Source: Ilex aquifolium (Eukaryota; Streptophyta; Magnoliopsida; Aquifoliales; Aquifoliaceae). Taken from it: 64,000 nt of DNA. Where the stretch lies: NCBI GenBank assembly GCA_951799425.1, contig OX637395.1:39981173-40045172 (forward strand). The letters run 5' to 3'. The notes beneath the pieces were generated by a model that saw nothing but the letters and a program-made list of their open reading frames with translations, did no database searches and had not been told where the DNA came from. Positions 35,208 through 48,599 of this stretch are shown here, in pieces (position 1 is the first letter of the stretch; the number at the start of each line of letters is the position of its first letter). A program made the translations under genes and the position numbers.

Positions 35208-38200
35208 GATGGATAGAGAGAGAAAGGCCCTTTCCGTTTTGTTGGATTTGGTCCCAAGGACAATCTAGTTATAGAAAGGAAAGCCAAAACATGTTCTGGA
35301 AGTGATTGTTAAACTTACCCACAGGTGCATTGAAAATTCTATTATATTTTTAATGCTGCATTTACTCCCACTGCCATGCCATGCCATGCCGTTCTTGTCT
35401 TAAAGTCTAAGCAGGCTTTCAGCTTATCTTGTTACTCCACAAGAGCTTGTGTCTCACTCACAATCAATTTACCCGTACTTTAACTTTCTTTCCAATTGGC
35501 GTACTTTAACTTTCTTTCCAATTCGATCCCTTATCACTGGCCCCAAGGCAACAATCTGACACACATTCAAGTACTATAAAAGAGGAAAAGTTAGAGTTTG
35601 TGTATTTACAACATCTTCTCGATCAAATACGAGATTAAATCAAAAATCGAAGTCTGGTACACAAAAATCGACCAAATACAGGTATTCCCCCGTGTGAAAA
35701 GACTATTTTTATGAATCAATATGTAGCGTTTATCTTTATTGATGTGTTCAGATTATGAGTATGAACATTCATTGGAAGAAATTTATTCATCCACTAGTGG
35801 CAAAACAGAGCCATCCTTAATAAGCTATTGATCAGTTCTATTCTTGCTCAATAGAATGAAATCTTATACGATAGCTGTGAATAGATATCACACATAAACC
35901 TATTGGCACCACTTGCATATAATGAAGCTGAACATGATAAGAAATTTAAAAGGCCACAACAATCTGTCGTCATCGTGCGAAGCCATTAGTTTGTCAACAA
36001 TTTAGTTTATCGCGGCAACATTCAAAAAAAAAATGCAGCAAATACATATTGCCATTTACATAACCAAAACTTACCACAAGTTTCAAAATACCAGTTGGAA
36101 CACCAAAGCAGAAGCTACATGTTAAAGTACATGAATGTGCACAAAGTAAAACATGAATACTTGGCCAAAGCCTTGTATTCAACACCATGCAGGCCTTGAA
36201 ATGGAGGAAAATTCGTACCAGTTCATAGATTTCACTGAGAATTCTTCAGCAGTCATGAAAGTATTAGATATAAAAACAAATCTGGCATACAAGACTGTCA
36301 TCAAAGAAACAAAGAATCCACAATACCTTAAATGTGCATCTACCAAATACTTTCATATGAATAGTCACTAATAGCAAAAAGGATAAAGCAAGTTCCTGAG
36401 GGTAATCACTGAACTAATATACATCAAAGTATTTCGATTAAGGACATCAGAAGCAAAATTGGTATTCAGATCTTGAATAAAAGGAGATTTGTACAAAGCA
36501 ACAGACATATATTAGCAGAACAATAACACTATCATTGGAGTATCTAGCAAATTGCAGAATGTCAGCCTGATCTTCACTATAACACAATGGCAGACCAACA
36601 TATTGCATCATATTTCTTAAATTCATCACCAGACACAGGAGGCTAGCATAGATTCTAGTGTTGCAATTGGATCAATCAGGCATTACAACCATAGTTGTCT
36701 AGATATGCTGCTTCCATACACAAATACACATATGCATACATAGTTTCAGTGCAGACATCCGTATCATATGGTAACCACTAAAGCACGAATCTGTGGATGC
36801 TCAAATTACGGTTTTTTTAGTTTTCTTTTTTGAGAACAGTTATTTTGGTCCAATGTAGTATCTGACAGCAATACCATAAGAGTGATGTTTCCTTTCACTT
36901 TGGTGCTGTCGAGAAGAATGGTTACAATGGCTACATAACGTCAGAAGCATATATAGAAGTAGCCTGTGAATATGATTGTGTTGTCCTTGAAAATCAGATA
37001 CTTGGCTTGGATAAAGATCAGTTGTTTTTCAAAACTCATTCACGATTTAGTGAATATCTAGGATTAGTGTCACAGCCCAAATTTATCAGGAAACGTCCAT
37101 TTAATAATAAAATATAAGTTCAGAAAAGGTCATGCAGACAAGTAACTGGAAGGAAACATGGCCTCCATTGACGATGTTTAGGTTATGCATTACCTCTCTG
37201 AATTAGTCTTATTTTTCTGTATTAAGTTGAAAAAGAATTTACACGGTCCAGACTCTAGAATTTCAAGCAGCCAATACCTTCAAAACTAAGGATGAGTATG
37301 ACAGGTAACATAAACCAGAAAATAGCTTCCACAAGAATTTACAATAAATTCCAGCTAATCAAACCTTTTATCTTTATCTATATAATAGGTTCTGTGTATT
37401 TATGTCCAGTAAATTACAAAAAAATGATATGGGCAATATATTAGATGAACCTGCATAGAGTAAATACGCATTGAAAGATTAAGAACTAAGAAATATTTAA
37501 CCACCCAAAATGCCAAACCCGAATAAGAAAACACCAACAGCACTGGAGGATAAATTGGAGAAAAGACACAAACACATTATGTAATATGCAAACATGCTTG
37601 ACAGGAAAAAAAAATCATAGACCAAAAATTAACAGCTGATTAATATATCAAACAAATGTAGCATCAAACAATAGGAGTCCCAGTAAGGATCCAACACAAC
37701 TGTTGACAGAAACACGTCCCTGGTATTAAACCCAATTCACTTTAAGACTTTCAAGTGGGAAAATAGTAGTAAAATGCCGAGCATAGAAACACTACTTATG
37801 AATCAATCACAGAAACACAAATAAAACCCTAAACCAACCACAGCACTTGCATACTTATAAATCAATCGAAAAATAAAAACACGCATATAGTCATAAATAC
37901 ACCAGCACCAAATGACTTGTAAACACATTAATCCACCACACCACTTAATCATTTATAAAACATAAATCCATCAGAGCACTTAATCACTTAGAAATCAACA
38001 AACAAACCATATACATAATACGCAAAAGGCCAGCTTAAATTTGTATTAACCAAAAACAATAAGGGGTATATACACAAAAGGCCAGCTTAAATTTTTATTA
38101 ACCAGAAACTATAGAAAAAAGAGGGGGGGGGTACGCCGGCCCTTTATATCAGATAAGCCAAAACATAAAAAGATTAACTGAAAACGAGAACATGACAAAC

Positions 38201-38401
38201 AAGACCAGAGCATTCATAATCGATTATGAACTCCCGCATCAAAACATTTAATTAACTCTAAAAGATCCTGGACATTATCCAAAACCAACTTAATACTCAA
38301 AACATTTTAAGGTCACACAAAAAAGTCTCAAACTATCAGGACCTGAAAGCATAGTAAATCGATAGAAAATGTAAACCGTAGCATTGGTAATGTCCAAGCC
38401 T
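35208..38401. other. Intergenic region between WSD and RPS16
   Basis: Roughly 3.2 kb. The left edge is the WSD promoter and the right edge (to about 38280) the RPS16 3'UTR. Between them I see no exon, domain or inverted-repeat element. A G-run lies at 38121-38131, and a phrase AAAAGGCCAGCTTAAATTT is repeated at about 38025 and 38078. Confidence 0.5.
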
Positions 38402-38836
38402 TCAACGGTAGGACTTCTGGAACCTAGCACGAGCACCACGACCACCGAACTTCTTGGGCTCACAGCGTCGGGGATCAGCAACAAGCAGAGTCCGGTCGTA
38501 CCTCACCAGAATGTCCTTGATCTCCTTCTTGCTCTGCTCATCCACGTACTTCTGGAAGTAGGCAACGAGTGCTTTGGCGATTGACTGACGGATGGCGTAG
38601 ATCTGAGAGGTGTGACCACCGCCCTTAACGCGGATGCGCATGTCGACTTCGCCGAAGCGGGTGCGACCGAGTAGGAGGATCGGCTCGAAGGCCTTGTAAC
38701 GGAGGATTTCCGGCTGGACCAGCTCGATCGGGACACCGTTGATTTTGATCAGGCCACGGCCCTTCTTGCAGTGTGTGACGGCGACGGCGGTCTTCTTCCG
38801 GCCGTAGCATTGGACGGACTGGGTTGGGGCCGCCAT
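38402..38836 (-). CDS. RPS16: 40S ribosomal protein S16 (uS9), cytosolic
   Basis: Component of the small cytosolic ribosomal subunit near the decoding site. The single 144-codon exon is full length (plant S16 proteins are about 145 aa). It has the conserved blocks [54 protein letters not shown] and the basic C-terminal tail [12 protein letters not shown] that reaches toward P-site tRNA. The ATG context is GCCATGG on the minus strand's complement, a strong start. GC content is clearly higher than its surroundings, as expected for a highly expressed gene. The promoter has a telo-box and TGGGCY motifs. A 105-codon overlapping frame is only its shadow. Confidence 0.97.
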   Translation of the reverse strand: MAAPTQSVQCYGRKKTAVAVTHCKKGRGLIKINGVPIELVQPEILRYKAFEPILLLGRTRFGEVDMRIRVKGGGHTSQIYAIRQSIAKALVAYFQKYVDEQSKKEIKDILVRYDRTLLVADPRRCEPKKFGGRGARARFQKSYR

Positions 38837-38873
38837 GGTTAGGCTGAGTGTTTTCTAAGTCAGGTGGCTGGTA

Positions 38874-38886
38874 AAACCCTAACCCT
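38874..38886. promoter_or_regulatory. Telo-box upstream of RPS16
   Basis: AAACCCTAACCCT, 38 bp upstream of the start codon. Telo-boxes in this position are characteristic of plant translation-machinery genes. Confidence 0.65.
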
Positions 38887-39047
38887 GATTCTGAAGCGAT
38901 GAAATGTGTGGGGGAAGCGATGTACTGCGTGGTAAGGAACAATTTAAAGGTTCTAGGTTTTGCAGGGTTTCATTTAAATGACGAATATGCCACCAGTATA
39001 AATTAAAAATCACAAATAAGTATTAGCCGGCCAAAACAAGAAAATAC

Positions 39048-39092
39048 TGGGCTAAGCCCAAACAAGACGGTCCTGGGCTGATTGGGCTGGCT
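39048..39092. promoter_or_regulatory. Site II (TGGGCY) cluster upstream of RPS16
   Basis: TGGGCT and its complement AGCCCA form a palindrome-like pair at 39048-39060, with two further GGGCT copies by 39092. TCP factors bind such motifs, which co-occur with telo-boxes in ribosomal protein promoters. Confidence 0.6.
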
Positions 39093-39952
39093 CGTTCGGT
39101 TACCGTATGATAAAAAAATAAATTATATTAAGTAATACAAGGTAATTCTATATAAACGGATAAATACAATAATAAATATAAGACAAAAATATTACCCACT
39201 ATAATCTAATATTTGTTTAGGCACTGGATTAAGAGTGGATTAATATAATATTAATTATACATTGACTAAAAACCTATCAATTTAGTCTAATTATTCATTT
39301 TTTTGTTTATTTGGTCGGCAAACTAGTAAATTCATTACTTAATACATTTGAACTATATTAAATTCCTACATTCTGAATTTGATTTTTTACAACCCCTTAA
39401 GGTCAGGCTATGAGAGACTTATCTTTCATGAATACTTTAGTCCCGATGTGGATGACTTATCTGTGATCGGACCGGGAAAAAAAAATTAATCAAGGTGAGC
39501 ATAAGTTGGCCTGAACAATCTTGACCGTTAAACTTTAAAAAAAAAAATTTACCCTAAAACATTTTTTTTAGTGAAAATTGGGGGTGAGTCCCCCTAGCTG
39601 TACTTGTTTGAAGATAAGTCCAGGAAGGAAATTTATGAGGGGCTAAGTCCATGTTTAGAATTATATATACTGACTTAAGTCCACTTTTTTTTTTTTATCT
39701 CAAAAACACCCCTAACGGTGTTAACTTTGGTCAATTATGGAAAGCTATAGGGTAGATGTTTGAGATATATATGGTAACTAATTGATCATTTTTTTATGGA
39801 AACCGTATATATCATAATATTATGCTTGAATTATGTTAAAATCATTGATCTATTAATTAAATTTCAGATCAAAAGATTCTATTAAAAATTCAAATTCAAA
39901 ATTTGAATCAAGGATATTTCGTTTGTCTGTTACAGCATTTGAGTAACAGACT

Positions 39953-42900
39953 TTTGGAATTTATAGAGAGGCTCGAAGGTAATACAAGCATCATCTAGGG
40001 TTTCGATTTTTGCTGTGATTCTTCTTCTACTTGTTTGTTCTTGATTCCAGTTCCTGCTGAAGCATTATTATCTGCTGAGGTATTTTCATTTTAATTTGCG
40101 TTTTATACATAATATGATTAACATTGATGTTTTGAAAAATTACTTAAATTGAAAGTTAATTGTCGGAATTTCGATGTTACTCACTGGAATTTACATTTCA
40201 ACGTTATTTTCTATAGTTAACTTATATTTTGAAATTAGTTTCTAAGTTTTGTTTTTCATGTTACTGTTAGTGCTTTTATTAGGAATTAGTATTGATTAAT
40301 TTTTGTTTTTCCTTTGTCCTTACCGAAATTCAATGTTACTTATCGGTGTTCGTATCGCGACGTTCTTCAACAGAATATTTTTTTTTTTTTTTAATTATGT
40401 TTTAAGTTTATTTCTCATGTTACTGTTTGTGTTTTAATGAAATCAGAATTGTTTATGTTTGTTTTTCTATTTTCATTTTACCTTTTATATTGGTTTGTTT
40501 GGTTTTAACAGATGGAGGATAACATATTGGTTTGTTGCAAGTATTGTTCTGAGACTGTTGTGCTAAGAATCACAATGAATTCCACAATTGATGATTTGTT
40601 ACATGGGGTGTGTGACAATTGGAATGGAGTGTGCTCATGCCACCAATGGCAGATCAACGGTTTATCATGTGCCCATGCTGTGGCCGCAATTCAAAAGAGT
40701 GGTATGAACATCAATGAGTTTGTTGATTACTTTTATCAGGTTACTACTTATAGACTGTGTTATTCTGAGGCTAAACACCCTATTCCTACACTCGGTCGTC
40801 CTGACTTTTCAGCGGTTGACGTTGATATGTTGCCACCATTGTCAAAAAAACAACTAGGCCGACCAAAGAAGCGTAGATTTAGGCCTAGAGGTGAGCTTGT
40901 TAGGAAAATTCATTGTGGTCTTTGTGGCCGTTTAAGTAGTCATAATAAAAAGACTTGTAACGAGCCATTGTAATATTCCGTATGTTTTTTTGGAATAAGA
41001 TATTACTTTATTTTTTCAGCTATTTGTGTTTGTCATGTCACACATTGGAAATATCATGGGTTATACAATGTGATAAGTTAATAGTGTAGTATTATCCTTG
41101 CATGGTCAGTATATTTTTCATGTTACTGTTAATGTGACCCCAATGATACTATTTAATGCTCATGTTAGAGATTAACTAATGTTACTTTGTAACAAGGATT
41201 TTGTGTGATTGCTTAATTTGGAGAAATTTAAATCATGTTACTATACATGTTACTTTGTTTGGATAACCAAGTATGAAAGAGTTTTCAACTGTTTTTCAAA
41301 TAAATTATACAAACAATACTTAGCCATGTGAATAACAACATTTACATTCTACTAACAACTTTATTTCAGCATTCTAGAATCATATAGAATTTGTAATCTA
41401 GAACAATTTTTTATACATGTTACTGTTTGGGTTACTATTTGAATAACAATGTAGACAAAGTTTCATTTGTTTCACAAACATTCCATTACAATCAAATATC
41501 AACCACCTAACAATTACAACCAATTTCTAACCAAATATCAACTACCCAACAATTACAACCAATTTTCTAACCAATCCTGTAATTAGCCTAAAAATGAATA
41601 TCTATCGCACACATTAGTGCTTCTTATTTGTCTTTGTATCTCTTTCTCAATCTTGCTCTTGTCTTGTAATCTTCAACAGTCCATGCATTTCTATGGTTTA
41701 TGAATGTAGAGACCATATCGATCCGTAGAGCATTCAGTTGAGGTGGTTTCAATTTCTCTTCTATTTGTTGTCCACGAGCAAGCTGCTACATAACATTAAC
41801 ATGACATCTGAAATATCAATGGCTGAACAACATACAATAACATTATCTTAGTAACATGATCATAGTAACATTAATTAATAAACTGAATCCCAGCATCACA
41901 TTCTTAGAATCATCACACAAACACAATTCAGTAACTTCATTTTTTCAATATACAATTGATTCCATTGCAGATTCATTGAGTTCCCATTTTACATTTAAAA
42001 TCAAACAACAACCCCTAAACTCTTCATAAGCAACATATGCTGCATTAAAAGTGAAAAACCAAAAAAGGTTTGATCAGTAACATCAATTTGTCAGTAACAT
42101 CCACAGTACCCAAACACATCCATACATTGGAAACATGAAATCAATTTTTTAGTTATCACACAGTAACATGAAAATTTTCAATGTACTCTTGAACCAGTGG
42201 TTTTCGAATTTCTTGAACAAAGAAGAAAGCAACAAAAAATTTACATATCTAATTATATAACACATTGATTAAGTAACATTAACATGAACAGTTCCATCCC
42301 CAAGGCTATGTTATGCACAGTAACATCGAATTTCGAAAAATTGATAGTAAAAAAACAATTCAAAATTGATGTTACTGTCATGTACTAATGGTAACACGTT
42401 GTTAATGGTTGATTTAGGACACTTAACACATAACAATAACATCAACATATCGACATTAAGATAATATATTTTGAAAATTGCTCTCACAGTAACATGAAAA
42501 ATTTCAAAGAAACCACACCAATCAACTTCAAATGTATTACAAAACGAAGAAAAAAAAATCATAATACCTAATTCTTTTATGTAGTAACAAGAAAACAACC
42601 AGTTTTCTTTTCAAAAATTTAAATAAATAAAAAATCGACAGTATGAACGATATAGGTTGTAGATGTTGTTTTAAAACCCTAAAACAAACATCAAAGTTCA
42701 TGTAAAATCACATACCTCTCAATTTTTTAAAGAATCTCAAAGCTTTGTGAAGATTTCAAGAATGCCGAGACCAACTATAACTTTTCGCCAATGAAGCTTG
42801 AAGAGTAAAATCGATTTTTGGTTTTATGGTTTGAAACCAGTTAGAAATTTGAATTTATTTGGTTTGGGTAATGGCGGTTTATGTTTTTCAAAGAAGGAGA

Positions 42901-42960
42901 ATGAGAAAGATTTTAGGAATATAGCCGGATTTGTAGCCTGGAATGAAGGGGAAGTTACTG
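39953..42960. repeat. Interspersed ATGTTACTG/CAGTAACAT motif array
   Basis: Over 20 copies of (A)TGTTACT or its complement lie across the MULE. Plus-orientation examples are at 40174, 40257, 40332, 40417, 41117, 41183, 41233, 41248 and 41415. Minus-orientation examples are at 41855, 41870, 42081, 42097, 42165, 42318 and 42487. Orientation changes near 41.5-41.8 kb, the middle of the element. Confidence 0.65.
40512..40973 (+). CDS. SWIM zinc-finger C-terminal part of a MuDR-type transposase
   Basis: Intact 153-codon frame. Residues about 42-60 form a SWIM finger (CSCHQWQINGLSCAHAVAA, CxCx..CxH spacing). A conserved post-SWIM block follows (FVDYFYQVTTYRLCYSEAKH), then a basic region (GRPKKRRFRPRGE) and a C-terminal zinc knuckle (CGLCGRLSSHNKKTC). 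The DDE catalytic core and N-terminal domains are absent. A splice acceptor (TTTTAACAG) stands directly before the ATG and a donor-like GAGGTATT lies at 40077, so an upstream 5'UTR exon is possible. It may be an internally deleted transposase, or a retained DNA-binding or accessory protein. Its flanking motif array makes the second option worth testing. Confidence 0.7.
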   Translation: MEDNILVCCKYCSETVVLRITMNSTIDDLLHGVCDNWNGVCSCHQWQINGLSCAHAVAAIQKSGMNINEFVDYFYQVTTYRLCYSEAKHPIPTLGRPDFSAVDVDMLPPLSKKQLGRPKKRRFRPRGELVRKIHCGLCGRLSSHNKKTCNEPL

Positions 42961-43159
42961 GGTTCCTCTTCATCAACGAAAGGTTTCTCCTTCTGTTAAA
43001 CAAACGGCAAGTTACACACCGTTTAGGGTTTTCTAATAAATAAGGGTATAATAGTAAAAATCGCAAAAAGTGGACTTGAAACCAAATAAGTTTCCTTGCA
43101 GGACTTATCTCCAAACAAGTTTATCTAGGGGGACCGGCTTCCAAATTTTCATTTTTTTA

Positions 43160-43980
43160 ATTATTTTTTTTGGAGGGGGGGGGGGTCGGTTTCAGGTTCT
43201 GTTTGTTTTGATACATCACTATTGTGACTGTGATTTTTACCTTTTTCTTTTAATTTTTTTCCTTCTGTTGTGAGAAAATGGGCTGGTTAATCCTTACAAA
43301 CCCATGATTTAGTGAAATTATATTACCAAATGCAAGGTAGGAAGTATATTTTATGGATTCAAACTTAAATATACATACATTCTATTTGATTATATAATTT
43401 GATATGACATATATATTCTTATGTAAATATAGGACAAAATCAAATGATTACTTGACTATTTAAGGTAAATTTTGATGCCATTTCTTAAAATTTAACTTAA
43501 TTGAGTTATTTGAGTCAGATTTAATTATTTGAATTTAATTTAATTGAGTTTTTATAACTGTGTTTTAATTTGGATAATAATTATGAAAATGAAATTCATC
43601 TAATAATCAAATCAGATAGAGTTTTTAAAATTAAATTTAAATTAAAATCAATCAAAATTCAACCCAAATCTAATCCACTCAAAAGCCCGATATAACTCAT
43701 TTTGAAAAGCTCAAGGTCACCTTCAAAAATACTTATTAGTTTTTTACAATGATTTGTTATTTAACATAACAAAAAAAATATTATGTTTCATCGGGCATTG
43801 GTGGCAATGGACACATTGTTTAGGTTCATCAACTATCCATCACTCGCAAAATTTCAATAGAATAACAATGGGTAGTAGTATTTCCTAGTGATTTGTCTAG
43901 AGAGGCTTTCTCATCCAAAGATGGGGCGAACTTTCTCGTGAGAATGATGATATTTGATGAGCTCAAAATTAATTGGGTTA
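43160..43980. other. Intergenic AT-rich DNA
   Basis: A G-run lies at 43176-43186. Otherwise AAATTTAATTAAATT-like sequence without genes. Confidence 0.5.
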
Positions 43981-43984
43981 GGCC

Positions 43985-44640
43985 CAACAAGCCAAGAAGA
44001 CTCAAGTCAATAAAAAGCGATACAGGCCTAAAGGGGGACCAAGACACCAGCGCCCGAGGAGACAACCCCAAGCGGCGCCGCTCAAGGGGGCCACCCCAAG
44101 GGGACTCTTGCTCTCCTTCGTCCTCCTAACTCCCTTCATCAGCACCGCCTCAGTGGTATCTCTCTTTACCTTGCCACTACAACCCAGCTCAGGATACAGA
44201 AAGCCCGAAGGAATAGGAACACATAAGAGAAAATATCGGAATACGCATCATGGAGATCTAATTCTACCATAACTGTACTTACCAAAAAGTAGTGACCGCC
44301 TCACCTCACCGTCTCACCAAACCTATATAATGTAAGTCTTCTCCACATAGAGGGCAGGACCTTAACATCTCTATACCTTGAGATCTGTACACCTTGAGAT
44401 CTCTACACACAATACACCTTTCTACACACATTGCTCATCTCTCCCAAAGCACTGTAACTCCCCCAGAGAATACTCTCCCAGTGACTTTTATTCATCAATA
44501 AAGATATTCGGTCACCGCTGCCGTTCCCGAGAGTGGAGTAGGTCACCCGGACCGAACCACTATAAATCTGCGTGTTTGTTCTTATTTACTATTTTGCCAT
44601 TAATCTCCTATTTGCTGCTCATTAATTGCACAATTACGTA
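43985..44640 (+). mobile_element. LTR retrotransposon fossil (solo LTR, Ty3-like)
   Basis: The segment has the arrangement of a plant Ty3-type LTR: a TATA-like CTATATAATG near 44322, a CAATAAAGAT polyadenylation-type signal near 44497, and a following R/U5-like segment with the family phrase on a GAGAGTGGAGTAGG motif. No internal coding region lies on either side. Ends are approximate and the element is a remnant. Confidence 0.5.
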
Positions 44641-44799
44641 TACTTGGCTGTTAATCTTGCGCAATACCGATTTGTGCATCATCAATGTTAAAACTCAAAA
44701 AGTGTAAAATAACTCAATAAGTGGTTGAACTGAGAAGTTCCAGGTTTAGGAACAATGATGTGCATGTAATGATGTGAACAATATGTGAGAGATTAATGT

Positions 44800-45330
44800 A
44801 TGGCTAAGCATGGTGACTCTAGAATAAGCAACAGGAAACGTAGGACAAATGTAAGAGTTAGAGAACATAAAGAAGAACACGCAGAATATAGTGGTTCACT
44901 AGCTGAAGAACTTGGCTAATCCACTCTAATGAAGTCTCTTACTCCTTGAGACCTCAAACTCCCTTAATCCACGCCTTAGGTGAAACAGAGTGGAAGACAA
45001 CTGGAAACCATAAAGCTTCTCCTCAACGGAAACAGGCACCAGTCCTAGCACCAAATTCGTAATTCCCCTATCACTCCGCATTACCACTACACAAATCAAG
45101 CAAGACGTTACATGAGGGGGGCGAAAATCACGCCCCATATTCAACTAAGTTAGAAATTTCCTATAAATACTGTACAAGGCTCTCACTAGGGGGCAAGCAA
45201 TAGGAGATTTATCGAACTATTGTGTAATTTTCATTATTTATCAATATATTCCTCAGGAGTAAGAGACTTCATTGAAAAGTGGAATAGTTGTGCTCCCGAG
45301 CTGATGAACCACTATAACTCTACTGTATAA
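44800..45330. mobile_element. Further degraded LTR-like sequence
   Basis: Two LTR-like pieces: about 44860-44960, and 45130-45320 with a CTATAAATAC TATA-like motif and a TATCAATATATTCC stretch. They are fossil fragments without coding sequence. Confidence 0.3.
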
Positions 45331-45384
45331 TTGACCCCATTCCCCAAAATCATTGTTCCCAAGAGCCTTGAAGCTCAGTTTGAT

Positions 45385-45790
45385 TCCCTCGGTGCACCTT
45401 ACATTCTCCATTCAATTGGGATTATACGCATCATCGACTCCAATGGCTGCTTTTCCATTTTTGAACGCACCATCGCAGGAGAATGTAAATCCCCTTTGTT
45501 CTTAGCTTCTATGGCTCTGTGCCCGACTCCTTCGTCAACTTGACTCCCCTTGTGGGGATTCCTCATGCCATGCACTTCGTTCCACAAACTTTTTGCTTTC
45601 AGCAAAGTAGCAAAGGCATTTGGGTTTTCATGATTGAACACTTTTTGATTTCTTGCTAACCAAATAACCCAGGCTGTTGTGCCAATTTTTCCCATAACAC
45701 TCAAACACTCGCCAATATCTTTAATATTTTTGATGAGGGAAGATACCCACTGCGCAACAGATTGCTGAGGCGTAAACTCCATTCGGAAGC
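45385..45790 (-). mobile_element. LINE fragment (3' end of a plant L1-type reverse transcriptase ORF)
   Basis: A 127-codon minus-strand frame contains TTAWVIWLARNQKVFNHE and LLKAKSLWNEVHG. This is the typical spacing of the zinc-finger-RVT region that follows reverse transcriptase in plant LINEs and precedes the RNase-H-like part. Nothing of the RT core is present. It is a truncated remnant. Confidence 0.5.
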
Positions 45791-46230
45791 TGAGATCGGA
45801 GCCGAATCATACCCTCCTTGTCCACTCACATTCAAAAAGAATATTTTCAATAAATTCCACTTTGGCTCTACTGACTTTTCTCGTGTGATGATATGAACAA
45901 TCTGGTTATTGAATCTTGTCGTAGACGAAATATAAAAACATTTCTTCAACTTATTTTTGGTATATAAAATACAATGACTATTAAGAACAAATGACCAACC
46001 CGACAGAGGAGGAGGAGTACAAGCTAGCTTTAATTGAAGTTGGGTGTAATCTAAACAAAGATGATTGATGATAGACTTTTGATTTAATTAAAATAAAATC
46101 ATAGCATAAGAACTTCTTTAACCATTCAAGTACATTTAAATACAAATATAAAAGAGGGAAAAAAAACCAAACATTAAAACACAATATTTTTCGTTTGTCG
46201 GCCAACAATATTCATGGTTGGGTAGATTGA

Positions 46231-48372
<2,142 letters not shown>

Positions 48373-48468
48373 TTTCGACAACTTTCTAAGCTCTTTTTCC
48401 CTTTCTTTAGCCGGAGTTTTGATTTCCAGGTGCCGGAAACCTGAGTTTAGCAAGAGGGAAATGTGGCG

Positions 48469-48477
48469 TATATATAG
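48469..48477 (-). promoter_or_regulatory. TATA box of CCoAOMT
   Basis: CTATATATAC on the minus strand, about 100 bp upstream of the start codon, leaving a leader of roughly 65-75 nt. Confidence 0.65.
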
Positions 48478-48537
48478 GTGAAGAGATCCGGTTCAAACGG
48501 GTGGGAGTGGTTGGACCGCCGCCTCCTACCGGTCGGG

Positions 48538-48544
48538 GGTTGGT
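48538..48544 (-). promoter_or_regulatory. AC-II element (ACCAACC) of CCoAOMT
   Basis: ACCAACC on the minus strand, about 70 bp upstream of the TATA box. A second CCAACC-like core lies near 48508-48514. AC elements bind R2R3-MYB factors that switch on lignin genes. Confidence 0.55.
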
Positions 48545-48599
48545 GAGAGATCCCTAGGCCTATATAGAAGAGTCTATATTAAGGCCCATTTATGGGCCC

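Larger units (their letters stand above)
39571..43150. mobile_element. Mutator-like element with reduced transposase gene
   Basis: The arms 39571-39720 and about 43000-43150 are inverted copies: the left reads GAAAATTGGGGGTGAGTCC and the reverse-complemented right GAAAATTTGGAAGCCGGTCC. Both are followed by CCCTAG, ACTTGTTTG, GATAAGTCC and a CAAGTCCACTTTTT-like block. The flanks are T-rich and a 9-bp duplication is only suggestive. The interior holds one MuDR-type SWIM ORF and a symmetric array of ATGTTACTG motifs. No catalytic domain of the transposase is present. Confidence 0.75.

Noticed and set aside
38503-38942. Overlapping frames of 77 and 105 codons at RPS16
   Set aside because: Shadows of the ribosomal protein frame, which matches S16 end to end.
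43893-44129. 78-codon basic frame
   Set aside because: Falls in the start of an LTR fossil and has no recognisable coding signature.
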